Below are positions 16,470 through 26,120 of a DNA stretch of 64,000 nt, piece by piece. A program made the translations under genes and the position numbers. This stretch comes from Actinomadura chibensis NBRC 106107 (lineage in GTDB: Bacteria > Actinomycetota > Actinomycetes > Streptosporangiales > Streptosporangiaceae), in NCBI RefSeq assembly GCF_001552135.1, contig NZ_BCQP01000057.1, forward strand, positions 1-64,000, in the 5' to 3' direction. Position 1 is the first letter of the stretch. Each line of letters starts with the position of its first letter. Under the pieces are notes generated by a model. It made no database searches. It was not told the DNA's origin and saw only the letters and a program-made list of their open reading frames with translations.

Positions 16470-17681
16470 GTGATTTTCGATTTCGATCAGCATCTCTTCG
16501 AGTACCCGCAGATGTGGGTCGACCACACCGCACCGGACGAGCGCGATCTGGCGCTGACGGTGGAGCGGGACGAGCTGGGCTTCCCGTGGGTCTTCTCGCG
16601 CGCGGCCAATCAGCGGATCTACATTTACGCGAAGACCGTCCCGGAGGACGGTTTCGCCTCCCATGTCACCCCCTGGCAGCGCTGGAAGGACCACCTGTCG
16701 CCGGAGACGGACTACCTCGCCGACGTCCCGGAGGATCTGCAGTACCCGGGCGCGCGAGTGGGGAAGCTCGACGAGCAGGGAGTCGACAAGGCGCTGCTGC
16801 TGCCGCACTTCGGCTTCCTCTGGGGCCGCCAGCTCGGTGGCCGGCTCGACATCGTTCGGGCCAACCTGTCGGCGTGGAACAGGTGGGCTGCCAGCGTCAA
16901 GCAGGAGGGCGGCGAGCGGCTGGAGCCGACCGGACACGTCACGTTGCGCGGCGGCGACCCGGCCTGGCTGGAGAACGAACTGGTCCACCTGGCCCGCAAC
17001 GGCGTCCGGTTCGCGCTGATCTCCTACGGGCTGGTGGACGGCCGGCGCATGTCGCACCCGGACCACGACCGTGCCTGGAAGGCCTTCGTCGACAACGGGA
17101 TCATCCCCGTGTTCCACATCCAGGACGGCGACGTGCGCGCCTCCGGCCTGCCGGAGGGGTGGTTCGAGGCCGACGGTGACGCGCTGTTCGGCCCGCTGGA
17201 TTTCGTCTTCAGCCACCTCGGCGTCCAGGTCGCCGTGGCCGACCTGATCCTCGGCGGCGTCTTCGACCGCTTCCCCTCGCTGAGGTTCGTCACCGTCGAG
17301 CTGACCGCCGGGTGGATCAACCCGTTGATCTCCGGCGGAACCGGCATCCCCGGCAGCGTCGGCGGCGTGGTGAACGGCCCCGGCCTGGACGTGTCGTACC
17401 GCGTGGAGGGCTTCTTCCGCCGTAACACGGTGACGTTGAAGAGGGCGCCCAGCGAGTACCTGTACGAGCACTTCCGCTCGACGGTGAACCCCGTGGAACC
17501 GCTCGCCGACTACGTCGAATCGGGCCTCGGCGGCAACATCCTGTTCGGCGGCGACTACCCGCACAGCGAGGGCTTCCTCAAGGCGGTCGACACCTTCCAG
17601 CCCGCGGTCGCCGACCTCACGGAGGAGCAGAAGTCGAAATTCTTCGGCGGGACCGCGGCGGCCCTGCTCACCGCGCCCTGA
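16470..17681 (+). CDS. Second amidohydrolase-2 family enzyme
   Basis: 403 residues, a distant paralogue of the 14758 product. It shows the N-terminal FDFDQHLFE (D-x-D-x-H variant), FVFSHLGVQ in the barrel and the C-terminal metal motif FGGDYPHSEG. GTG 16470 is chosen because ATG 16464 hits a stop two codons later, and AGGGG lies upstream. Two such enzymes in one cluster suggest successive steps on related intermediates, or different metals or substrates. Confidence 0.82.
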   Translation: MIFDFDQHLFEYPQMWVDHTAPDERDLALTVERDELGFPWVFSRAANQRIYIYAKTVPEDGFASHVTPWQRWKDHLSPETDYLADVPEDLQYPGARVGKLDEQGVDKALLLPHFGFLWGRQLGGRLDIVRANLSAWNRWAASVKQEGGERLEPTGHVTLRGGDPAWLENELVHLARNGVRFALISYGLVDGRRMSHPDHDRAWKAFVDNGIIPVFHIQDGDVRASGLPEGWFEADGDALFGPLDFVFSHLGVQVAVADLILGGVFDRFPSLRFVTVELTAGWINPLISGGTGIPGSVGGVVNGPGLDVSYRVEGFFRRNTVTLKRAPSEYLYEHFRSTVNPVEPLADYVESGLGGNILFGGDYPHSEGFLKAVDTFQPAVADLTEEQKSKFFGGTAAALLTAP

Positions 17682-17734
17682 CCAGTTCGCGATCAACCGT
17701 CCCGGGTATCCGGTCCGACAGATGTGGAGATCCA

Positions 17735-18172
17735 ATGAGCAACATCGGAATCGTCAAGGCGTTCCTCGACGGCATGCACAAGCCGATCACACAGGTGCCC
17801 GACCACCTGCGCGCCTCCTTGGCCGAGGACGCCGAGTGGGGCAACAGCGGCTTCCCGCCGGCCGTCGGCATCGAGGACATCGTCGGCAAGCACGAAGCGA
17901 GCCAGCGGGTCTTCGGCGACTACGTGATGGACGTCCAGCTGCTCAACATCGCCGCCGACGGTGACGTCGTCTTCACCGAGCGGATCGATGTCGGCCGGAC
18001 CCAGGCCGGCGAGGAGATCCTCACCGTCCCCGTCGTCGGCGTCTTCGTCGTGCGCGACGGCAAGATCGCGCGCTGGACCGACTACTTCGACCCGGCCGGC
18101 CTGCTCGAACACCTCGCCACGCTCCCGGACGTCGAGAGCTACTTCACCGGCAAGTCCGCTCCGGCCTCCTGA
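17735..18172 (+). CDS. Limonene-1,2-epoxide hydrolase-like protein
   Basis: 145 residues, a SnoaL/NTF2-like cone fold. The motif ERID gives Arg83 and Asp85, and WTDYFD gives Asp116. The Arg-x-Asp plus an Asp 33 residues after the Arg is exactly the spacing of the limonene epoxide hydrolase triad (Arg99, Asp101, Asp132, family knowledge). It may therefore add water to an epoxide, or be a related hydratase or isomerase. GGAGA is 5 nt before ATG 17735. Its presence supports a terpenoid-like substrate. Confidence 0.8.
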   Translation: MSNIGIVKAFLDGMHKPITQVPDHLRASLAEDAEWGNSGFPPAVGIEDIVGKHEASQRVFGDYVMDVQLLNIAADGDVVFTERIDVGRTQAGEEILTVPVVGVFVVRDGKIARWTDYFDPAGLLEHLATLPDVESYFTGKSAPAS

Positions 18173-18206
18173 CCGGCCGACGCACCGGGTCTTAGGAGGC
18201 GGTTCA

Positions 18207-19649
18207 GTGAGTGACCTGCTGATTGACGGACGACTGCGGCGCGCGACCGGGGGCCGCAGCTACCCCAACGTGAACCCGGCGACCGAGGAGCCGATCGGCG
18301 AGGCCGCCGACGCCGCGGCGGAGGATCTCGACGCCGCCGTCGGCGCGGCACGACGCGCCTTCGACGCGACGGACTGGTCGACGAACGCCGACTTCCGCGC
18401 GCGGTGCCTCCGCCAGTTGCGGGAGGCGCTGCACAAGGAGAAGGAGACGCTGCGAACGGTCACCGTCCAGGAGGCCGGCGTGCCCGTCGCGCTGACGCGT
18501 TCGATCTGGCTCGACACAGTTCTCGACGCCCCGGCGTACTGGGCGGATCTCGCGGTGAACTACCCCTATGAACGGGACCTCGGCGTGGGGGACACCTTCG
18601 CCGGCGTGCCGGCCCGGCGCAAGATCCTCCGGGAGCCGGTCGGGGTGGTCGCCGCGATCACGCCCTGGAACTACCCGCTGCCGCTGAACCTCTTCAAGCT
18701 GGTCGGCGCGCTCGCCGCGGGGTGCACCGTGGTGCTCAAGCCGGCTCCGGACACACCCTGGTCCGGGACGGAACTGGGAAGGCTGGTCGCGGAGCACACC
18801 GACATCCCGGCCGGCGTCGTCAACGTGATCTCGGGGCGCGACCCCGGTCTCGGTGCGGGGCTGGTCGCCGATCCGCGGGTCGACATGGTCACCTTCACCG
18901 GCTCGACGGCCACCGGCCGCACGATCATGGCCTCCGCGGCCGAACAGCTCAAGCGAGTATGCCTGGAGCTGGGCGGCAAGTCGGCGAACATCGTCCTGGA
19001 CGACGCGGACTTCCCCGCCGTCGTCGGTGCGGCGGTCTCGGTGTGCGCGCATGCCGGTCAGGGCTGCGCGCTGCCGACCCGGATGCTGCTGCCGCGCAGC
19101 AGGTACGACGAGGGCGTGTCCATCGCCACGGCCTCGTTCGAATCGGTCAGCGCCGGCGATCCCACCGACCCGGCCGTGATCGTCGGGCCGCTGATCAACG
19201 CGGCCCAGCGGGAACGCGTACTCGGTTACATCGAGAAGGGGAAGTCCGAAGCGCGGCTCGTCGTCGGCGGCACGCCGTCTCCGCGGCCGAAGGGGTACTA
19301 CGTCGAGCCGACCCTGTTCGCCGACGTCGACCCTAAGGCGGTCATCGCCCAGGAGGAGATCTTCGGCCCTGTCCTGTCGCTGATTCCCTACGAGGATGAC
19401 GACGACGCGGTCAGAATCGCCAACGACAGCGTCTATGGCCTCTCCGGCAGCGTCCACAGCGCGGACCTCGACCGGGCGACCGCTGTCGCGCACCGTATCC
19501 GCGCGGGCACCATCAGCGTCAACGACGGTGTCTGGTTCGCGCCCGACGCCCCGTTCGGCGGATACAAGCAGAGCGGGCTCGGCCGCGAGTTCGGCGACGA
19601 GGGCTTCGGCGAGTTCCTCGAGACCAAGACCCTCGGCCTGCCGGCCTGA
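18207..19649 (+). CDS. Aldehyde dehydrogenase
   Basis: An NAD(P)-dependent aldehyde dehydrogenase of 480 residues. It shows ITPWNYPL, the glycine loop FTGSTATG, general base Glu254 in LELGGKS and nucleophile Cys287 in AGQGCALPT. It oxidises an aldehyde of the pathway to an acid ready for CoA ligation. GTG 18207 has AGGAGG 7 nt upstream, a strong site. It is the last gene of the rightward unit and is followed by a strong hairpin. Confidence 0.92.
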   Translation: MSDLLIDGRLRRATGGRSYPNVNPATEEPIGEAADAAAEDLDAAVGAARRAFDATDWSTNADFRARCLRQLREALHKEKETLRTVTVQEAGVPVALTRSIWLDTVLDAPAYWADLAVNYPYERDLGVGDTFAGVPARRKILREPVGVVAAITPWNYPLPLNLFKLVGALAAGCTVVLKPAPDTPWSGTELGRLVAEHTDIPAGVVNVISGRDPGLGAGLVADPRVDMVTFTGSTATGRTIMASAAEQLKRVCLELGGKSANIVLDDADFPAVVGAAVSVCAHAGQGCALPTRMLLPRSRYDEGVSIATASFESVSAGDPTDPAVIVGPLINAAQRERVLGYIEKGKSEARLVVGGTPSPRPKGYYVEPTLFADVDPKAVIAQEEIFGPVLSLIPYEDDDDAVRIANDSVYGLSGSVHSADLDRATAVAHRIRAGTISVNDGVWFAPDAPFGGYKQSGLGREFGDEGFGEFLETKTLGLPA

Positions 19650-19658
19650 CCGCAGAAC

Positions 19659-19700
19659 CGCCGCCCTCGGCGCCTTCGCATCGAAGCGCCGAGGGCGGCG
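19659..19700. terminator. Bidirectional hairpin between convergent genes
   Basis: The two arms start CGCCGCCCTCGGCGC and GCGCCGAGGGCGGCG. The stem extends inward through CTTCG/CGAAG to a 3-nt loop, about 19 bp with one bulged C. It lies 10 nt after the aldehyde dehydrogenase stop and 7 nt from the cupin stop. There is no T-tract, as is common in actinomycetes. Confidence 0.85.
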
Positions 19701-19706
19701 CCATGT

Positions 19707-20096
19707 TCAGTCGTCCGCGAGCGAGACGAACAACAGCCGCGCGCGTCCGCCGGACGCGGTCGCGCGATGACCGCTGCCTTCCGTGTCGGCGGCGAGGACG
19801 ACGTCCCCAGGACCCATGCGCCGGGTGCTGCCGTCGCGCGCCTCGATCTCGATCTGGCCGCTGAGCACCACCACGTACTGGCGGCACGGCGCCCGGTGCC
19901 AGCCGCTTGCGCGCGCCTCCGCCGGTATCTCCACGAAGGTCGCCGCGACGGCCCGCTCGGGAGCGGTGGAGAGCAACGCCGCCTCACCCTCCACGAGCCC
20001 GGCGGCCTGCATCGGCTTGACCGTGTCCACCAGGCGAGATCCGCCCGTCGCGTCCGTCTCGCAGTGGGTGATCCGGAAAAGGTTCTCGGTCGGCAC
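19707..20096 (-). CDS. Cupin-domain protein
   Basis: 129 residues with one cupin barrel: SGWHRAPCRQYVVVLSGQIEIE (about residues 65-86) and then GPGDVVL and GHRATA. Only part of the usual His-rich metal motif is visible. It starts at GTG 20096 with AGGAG upstream. A small inverted repeat GATTC-GAGT-GAATC (20125-20138) lies just before it and could be an operator. It might be a dioxygenase-like, isomerase or sensing protein for the cluster; sequence alone does not decide. Confidence 0.75.
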   Translation of the reverse strand: MPTENLFRITHCETDATGGSRLVDTVKPMQAAGLVEGEAALLSTAPERAVAATFVEIPAEARASGWHRAPCRQYVVVLSGQIEIEARDGSTRRMGPGDVVLAADTEGSGHRATASGGRARLLFVSLADD

Positions 20097-20232
20097 AGCG
20101 GCTCCTGTCCATCGGGGGATGTTCGATTCGAGTGAATCCGGCGCGCCCGTCGGCAGACAGAGAGACCTTTTCAGAACGGTGAATCGATCTGCGCGCTGCC
20201 CATTCCGAACTGTGCCGGATGGGGAATTCCGT

Positions 20233-21051
<819 letters not shown>

Positions 21052-21097
21052 CCGGCCGCCCCGGCCGGAGCGGCTTCGGGGGACGCCGCGGGTTCCG

Positions 21098-21481
21098 TCA
21101 TGCCTTCGGGCTCCGCACGGCGATCGCGTCGAGCTCGACGCGGGCGCCGTACGGCAGTTCCGCGACGGCGACGCACGTGCGGGCGGGCAGCGGTTCCGGG
21201 AGCGACCGCTGGTACACCTCGTCCATGGCGCCGCGGTCGGACATGGACACCAGGTAGACGGTGATCTTCACGACGTCCTCAAGGCCGAGCCCCGCCGAGG
21301 CGAGTCGGGTCCTCAGGTTCGAGAAGGCCTGCCGGGTCTGGCCGGCGACGCCGCCGGCGACGAGCGCGTCGCCGGCCAGCCCCAGTTGTCCGGAGATGAA
21401 GACGAACCCGTTCGGGGTCTCGCGGACCGGGCTGTACGGGTGCCGCGCCTGCGCGGGGCCGGTGGGGGCCGAGGCCGTCAT
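21098..21481 (-). CDS. RidA-family enamine/imine deaminase
   Basis: 127 residues covering the whole RidA (YjgF/YER057c/UK114) fold. It has GFVFISGQLGL, AFSNLRTRLASAGL and the C-terminal signature ARTCVAVAELPYGARVELDA, with the Arg used by active deaminases. RidA hydrolyses reactive 2-aminoacrylate-type enamines released by PLP ammonia-lyases, and one of those is encoded at 26990. AAGGAGGA precedes ATG 21481. It is 34 nt downstream of the MFS gene in a leftward operon. Confidence 0.9.
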   Translation of the reverse strand: MTASAPTGPAQARHPYSPVRETPNGFVFISGQLGLAGDALVAGGVAGQTRQAFSNLRTRLASAGLGLEDVVKITVYLVSMSDRGAMDEVYQRSLPEPLPARTCVAVAELPYGARVELDAIAVRSPKA

Positions 21482-21515
21482 GGGTCCTCCTTGCGGGGAT
21501 GGGTGAACCGGTGGA

Positions 21516-22997
21516 TCAGAGGTGGCTGAGGGAGGAGGTCTCCCTGTCGGCGGGGGCTCGGCCGGGCATCCTGCGGACCAGGAGCACCGCCGGGATCGCC
21601 GCCAGCACGAACACGCCGCCGACGTTGGCGATGTAGGCGTAGATGCCGGTCGCCGAGTTGACCGTCTCGCCGTCGGCGACGACGGCCGTCCCGCCGAGGA
21701 TGGCGGATCCGACGAAGTTCATCGTCACCGAGGCGATGGCGACCATGACCATGACCAGGCCGGAGACGGTGGCCTGCCGTTCCCGCGGGGCGAGGACCGA
21801 TGCCAGGTTGAACCCGGAGGTCACGAGATTGCCGGCGGTCAGGCTCAGCAGGAACGAGGCCGGCACGGCGACGGCGAGGTTGCCCGGGCCGTCGCCGAGG
21901 TACATCAGCGCGGTGCCGGTCGTCCCGGTCAGGATGCCCACCGCGAGGCACCACGCCGGGCCGACGCGGGTGGCGATGGCCCCGGCGCCGACGCCGCCCA
22001 GTGCGATGCCGATGGACGGGACGCCGAACATCAGCCCGAGGGCGAGGGGGCTTTCGAGCCCGTATCCCAGCCCGTCGTCGGGGGACGTCTCCACGAGGAT
22101 GCTGAACAGTTGCAGCACGCTCTGGTAGGCGCCCGTGCCCATGACGACCACGAGCAGCCCGAGCCCGAGCGTGCGGGAGATGCCCCGGATGTCGATGATG
22201 GGTTCACGTCCGCGGCTCAGAACGGCGAACCAGTACACCAGGGCGGCGAGGCCGGCCGCGAGCACCAGGAGCGACACCGCGCCCGCCCAGCCGAAGACCT
22301 GGCCGAGGCTGATGTAGCCGAGGACGCCCGCCATGCCGCCGCCGAGGACGAGCGCGCCCCGGACGTCCACCGTGCCGGGTGTCCGGCGCCGCGTGTCGGG
22401 AACGACCAGGCGGGTCAACAGCGCGGCGGCGACCGCGAACGACGCCGAGATCACGAAGACGGACCGCCAGCCGAACACCTCGATCGCCGGCTCCAGGACG
22501 AACGGGGTCACGATGCCGAAGACGGCCGACCCGGCCGTCACGACGCCCGTGACGACCATCGAGAACTTCGGTACGCAGAGGTCGCGGATGATGGCGATCG
22601 ACAGGAACAGCGCCGCCACCGCGGCGCCCTGCAGGAGGCGTCCCAGCACGAACACGGCGAGGTGCGGTGCGGCCAGGCACACGACCCCGCCGAGCGCGGC
22701 GACGAGCAGCGTGATCACGAGCACCCGGCGCTTGCCGTGGACGTCCGCGCTCTTCCCCAGCAGCGGTGACCACATGGCGCCCGCGAGCATGGCGCTCGAA
22801 CCGATCCAGGCGAACTGGTTGGTGTCGAAGGCCCGCGCCAGGTGGGGGAGGACAAAGGTCGGCGCCGCGACCACGCTGTCGACCATGACGTTGACGAGGA
22901 TGAGGATCGCGACATAGGAGACGACCCTGAGCGTCCATCCGCTGTGGATCGCCCCGGTATCCCGGCTGTCCGTGGTGGTTGAGTCGAGATCGGTCAT
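21516..22997 (-). CDS. MFS transporter (DHA2-like)
   Basis: 493 residues with about 14 hydrophobic segments, beginning LRVVSYVAILILVNVMVD. The loop GKSADVHGKRR after the second helix is the MFS motif A. The length and helix number suggest the drug:H+ antiporter-2 group. It may import the operon substrate or export a toxic intermediate. ATG 22997 overlaps the TGA of the amidohydrolase gene (ATGA), so both are made together. Confidence 0.9.
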   Translation of the reverse strand: MTDLDSTTTDSRDTGAIHSGWTLRVVSYVAILILVNVMVDSVVAAPTFVLPHLARAFDTNQFAWIGSSAMLAGAMWSPLLGKSADVHGKRRVLVITLLVAALGGVVCLAAPHLAVFVLGRLLQGAAVAALFLSIAIIRDLCVPKFSMVVTGVVTAGSAVFGIVTPFVLEPAIEVFGWRSVFVISASFAVAAALLTRLVVPDTRRRTPGTVDVRGALVLGGGMAGVLGYISLGQVFGWAGAVSLLVLAAGLAALVYWFAVLSRGREPIIDIRGISRTLGLGLLVVVMGTGAYQSVLQLFSILVETSPDDGLGYGLESPLALGLMFGVPSIGIALGGVGAGAIATRVGPAWCLAVGILTGTTGTALMYLGDGPGNLAVAVPASFLLSLTAGNLVTSGFNLASVLAPRERQATVSGLVMVMVAIASVTMNFVGSAILGGTAVVADGETVNSATGIYAYIANVGGVFVLAAIPAVLLVRRMPGRAPADRETSSLSHL

Positions 22998-24277
22998 GCG
23001 TGTTGTCTCTCTGCGTTGAGTCCACCGGCGGTGGGGTCACCGAGACGGCTGGCGCGCACGACGCCCTGCTGGGCGACGAGGGTGATCCGAGTGGGGTCGC
23101 TGAGCGCGCGGATGTCGCTGAGCGGGTCCGCCGCGCACAGCACGACGTCGGCGAGGCGGCCCGGCCGCAGGACGCCCAGCCGGTCGTCCACGCCGAGCAG
23201 CCGGGCGCTGGTCGCGGTGGCGGCGCGGATGGCGTCCATCGGCGACATTCCGAGCTCGACCAGGCACCAGAGCTCGAACGGGTTCTCGCCGTGCGGCGTG
23301 ATGCCGGCGTCGGTGCCCACGGCGATCTGCACCTTCCGCTCGATCGCGCGGGCGATGTTCTCCTTGGCGATCGCGTTCCAGCGCAGCTTCTTCTGATAGC
23401 GCCACGGCGTGGTCGCGGCGGGGTCGAGCGGCTGGAAGACCGCGGACAGGGTCGGCACGAGGAACGCGCCGCGCTCGCCGAGGAGGTCGCAGCCCTCGTC
23501 GTCGATCCCGAAGCCGTGCTCGATCGAACGGACTCCGCCGCGGAGGGCGGAGAGGATCCCGGCGCGGCCCTGGGCGTGCGAGGCGACGGTGCGGCCGCCG
23601 TGGCGCCTCGCCTCGTCGACGACGGCCCGGATCTCCTCGGCCAGCAGGTCCTCGTCGTCGGGATCGTCGTGCGCGCTGCTGATGCCGCCGCTCGTGCAGA
23701 TCTTGATCACGTCGGCGCCGGCGCGCAGCAGCTCGCGCACCGCGACCCGCGCCTCGGTCACGCCGTCCGCGACGACGCACGAGTCGAGGTCGAGTGCCCT
23801 GCCGCTCGGCAGCGTCGTGTCCGCGTGGCCGCCGGTGTGGCCGATGACGGCGATCGCGGTCTGGATCCGCGGGCCGGCCACGCGTCCGCGGGCGACCGCT
23901 TCGCGATACCCGGCCGGGAGCGCGCCGAGGTCGCGGACCGACGTGACGCCCGAAAGGAGCGTGCGCTCCAGGCGATCGACCGTGTCCAGGGTGGTGAGCA
24001 CCGGATCGCTCATCAGCGCCACATCGACGATCGACCGGTCGGAGGGCATGCCGAGATGGGTGTGGCAGTCGAAGAGCCCGGGCAGCAGGGTGCCGCCCTC
24101 GCCGTCGATCTCGGGCACGCCCGGCCGGGCCGGTGGAGCTCCCGCGGCGGGTCCGGCATAGGTGACGCGACCCGCGTCGTCTGATTCGAGCACCGCGTCC
24201 TCGACCACCTCGTCGCTCAAACCGTCGATGAGGCGGACGCGACGGATCCGCAGGGCGGCGGCTTCGGCGGTCTGCAT
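22994..24277 (-). CDS. Metal-dependent amidohydrolase (imidazolonepropionase/prolidase-like)
   Basis: 427 residues. The N-terminal beta-sandwich leads to the metal motif LPGLFDCHTHLG, followed by His residues in TVASHAQG and SIEHGFG and the Asp in VGTDAGITPHGE. The C-terminal GRLADVVL is typical of the subtype I amidohydrolases. It should hydrolyse a cyclic amide or a dipeptide-like amide. ATG 24277 is preferred because GGAGG lies upstream, though 12 nt away; an in-frame ATG at 24301 is the alternative. Divergent from the Lrp-type regulator. Confidence 0.88.
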   Translation of the reverse strand: MQTAEAAALRIRRVRLIDGLSDEVVEDAVLESDDAGRVTYAGPAAGAPPARPGVPEIDGEGGTLLPGLFDCHTHLGMPSDRSIVDVALMSDPVLTTLDTVDRLERTLLSGVTSVRDLGALPAGYREAVARGRVAGPRIQTAIAVIGHTGGHADTTLPSGRALDLDSCVVADGVTEARVAVRELLRAGADVIKICTSGGISSAHDDPDDEDLLAEEIRAVVDEARRHGGRTVASHAQGRAGILSALRGGVRSIEHGFGIDDEGCDLLGERGAFLVPTLSAVFQPLDPAATTPWRYQKKLRWNAIAKENIARAIERKVQIAVGTDAGITPHGENPFELWCLVELGMSPMDAIRAATATSARLLGVDDRLGVLRPGRLADVVLCAADPLSDIRALSDPTRITLVAQQGVVRASRLGDPTAGGLNAERQHA

Positions 24278-24401
24278 GGCGCGATCGGCCCTCCAAGGCA
24301 TCGGTCCAGATGGTGGCGACGCTAGAGTTGTCCTTCACAATCGGCCGCAAATCGCAGGAAATCTCTCCTAGCGATGTCATCCATGCAGGAAAGGGATCCT
24401 C

Positions 24402-25415
24402 GTGGCCGTCACCGATTTCGACGAGCTCGACCTGGCGATCGTCGACGCGGTGCGCACCGCACCCCGCGCCAGCTGGCGCGATCTGGGGTCGGCGCTCGGT
24501 GTCAATCCCTCGACCGTGAGCCGGCGGTGGTCGCGCATGGAGTCGTCGGGCACCGCCTGGGTCACGGCACATCCGTCCGGCGGCGCCATGCCCGTGTGCG
24601 CCCTCGTCGAGATCGATTGTGAGCCCGGCCGGTCGATGGACGTGGCGCGTGATCTCGCCATGGACCGGGAGGCGGCGTCGATCAAGGTGATGAGCGGCCC
24701 CCGCGACCTGGTGGTGCTCGCCCAGGCGGTGAGCCTCCAGGCACTGTCGGGCTACCTGCTCGGCCTGGTGCCCCGCATCGCGGGCATCGCCCGCGTCCGC
24801 AGCCACATCCTCACGCGATCGACGCTCGAGGTGAGCAGCTGGCGGGACGGCTCCCTCAACCCCGAGCAGCAGCGTCGGCTGGGGTCGCCGCCGGCGGCCG
24901 GCGCCGCGAAGGCCGACGCGCTGGACGCTACCGACCGCCTGATCCTCGCCGCGCTGCACGCGAACGGGCGGATGTCGCTGGAGGGGATCGCGGGGTTCGC
25001 CGGTGTCGGCGCGCTCGCCGTGCGGCGCCGGCTCACGCGCATGCGCAACGGCGGGCTGGTGACCCTGCGCTGCGACGTGTCGCGCGAGCTGTCCGGCCGG
25101 TCGGTATGGGCCACGTACTTCGGATCCCTCGACGTCCAGGACCTGCGATCGGCCGAGCAGCGCATCCGTGTCCTCCCGGGCGTGCGGGCGGCGAGCTTCA
25201 CGGCGGGTCCGTTCAACCTCGTGGTCGACGCGTGGCTGCACTCCACCGCCGAGGTGCACGATCTCGAATGGCGCATGGGTCGGGAACTGCCGGAACTGCG
25301 GGTCCTGGACCGCTCGGTCGTCCTGCGGGTCACGAAGCTGCTCGGGCGCGTGCTCGACGCCGATGGCCGGGCGGTCGGGGTCGTGCCGCTGCTGCCGGAC
25401 GATCCTCAGGCGTAG
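24402..25415 (+). CDS. AsnC/Lrp-family regulator with two HTH units
   Basis: 337 residues, about twice the usual Lrp length. There are two HTH regions, SWRDLGSALGVNPSTVSRRW (about 30-49) and SLEGIAGFAGVGALAVRRRL (about 196-215), each followed by an effector-type domain, so it is a tandem fusion. GTG 24402 has GGAAAGGG 6 nt upstream. It is divergent from the amidohydrolase-MFS-RidA operon and probably controls it in response to an amino acid (inference). Its last 10 nt overlap the convergent TetR gene. Confidence 0.88.
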   Translation: MAVTDFDELDLAIVDAVRTAPRASWRDLGSALGVNPSTVSRRWSRMESSGTAWVTAHPSGGAMPVCALVEIDCEPGRSMDVARDLAMDREAASIKVMSGPRDLVVLAQAVSLQALSGYLLGLVPRIAGIARVRSHILTRSTLEVSSWRDGSLNPEQQRRLGSPPAAGAAKADALDATDRLILAALHANGRMSLEGIAGFAGVGALAVRRRLTRMRNGGLVTLRCDVSRELSGRSVWATYFGSLDVQDLRSAEQRIRVLPGVRAASFTAGPFNLVVDAWLHSTAEVHDLEWRMGRELPELRVLDRSVVLRVTKLLGRVLDADGRAVGVVPLLPDDPQA

Positions 25416-26026
25416 GCGCGGAGGAACACGTCGACCCCGCGGTCCACGAGGCGGAGGACCTCGGTCTCGTCGGCGTCGGCGTCGAGCGCGTGCAGGGCGA
25501 GTTCGACCGTGAGGGCGGTGAAGTGCCGCGCGGCGAGCTCCGGCTCGTCGGCATGGAGCCCTCCGGCGGCGGCGAGCTCGGCGAACCGGGCGGCGAGCAT
25601 CCGCTCGGGGCGGTCGCTCGTGGAGAGCGCGAGTCGCGGAGCGGCGCGCTCCGACGCGAGCCGGCGGAACGTCACGTAGTCCGATGAGGGGAAGGTGCCC
25701 GTGACGACGCGCCGCGCGAAGGCCGAGAGCGCCTCCCGCAGGTCGCGGCCGGGCTGCAGTTCCTCCTCGAGCGCGGTGCCTACGGTGCGGACCAGGGACG
25801 CGTGGACGCGCTCGACCACGCGGAGGTAGACGGCGCTCTTCTCCCCGAAGTGGTCGTACACGGTGCGCTTCGAGACCCCGGCGCGGGCCGCGATCACGTC
25901 CATGCTCGCCCGCTCGTAGCCGTCCGCCAGGAAGCGCTCCTCGGCCGCGTCGAGGATGGCGGCGCGCTTCGCCTCGGACCGCCGGCGCCGGCCCGGCGTC
26001 TGGACCTCGGCGATGGCTCTGGGCAT
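25406..26026 (-). CDS. TetR-family regulator of the 26121-30474 operon
   Basis: 206 residues. The HTH is MDVIAARAGVSKRTVYDHFG (about residues 42-61), preceded by a basic RRRRSEAKR stretch, with a helical effector domain behind. ATG 26026 is likely; longer forms would run through the operator. A perfect 24-bp palindrome lies 22 nt upstream, between this gene and the divergent operon, so it probably represses both itself and the operon. Confidence 0.9.
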   Translation of the reverse strand: MPRAIAEVQTPGRRRRSEAKRAAILDAAEERFLADGYERASMDVIAARAGVSKRTVYDHFGEKSAVYLRVVERVHASLVRTVGTALEEELQPGRDLREALSAFARRVVTGTFPSSDYVTFRRLASERAAPRLALSTSDRPERMLAARFAELAAAGGLHADEPELAARHFTALTVELALHALDADADETEVLRLVDRGVDVFLRAYA

Positions 26027-26047
26027 GCCGGTAGCGTAGCGACCCAG

Positions 26048-26071
26048 AAAGCACACTGGCCAGTGTGCTTT
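26048..26071. promoter_or_regulatory. Perfect 24-bp palindrome, probable TetR operator
   Basis: The half-site AAAGCACACTGG is followed without a spacer by its exact reverse complement. It stops being symmetric just outside 26048 and 26071. It sits 22 nt before the TetR start and 50 nt before the crotonase start, the classic place for a divergent TetR operator. Confidence 0.88.
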
Positions 26072-26120
26072 ACTGGCCGTCGGGACGTGCGTTCCCGGCT
26101 GATCACGACAGGGAGGCCCG

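Noticed and set aside
23037..26054. About 1000-codon open frame on the minus strand
   Set aside because: It runs across several real genes in another frame and is Arg/Pro/Gly-rich with no domain; typical GC shadow.
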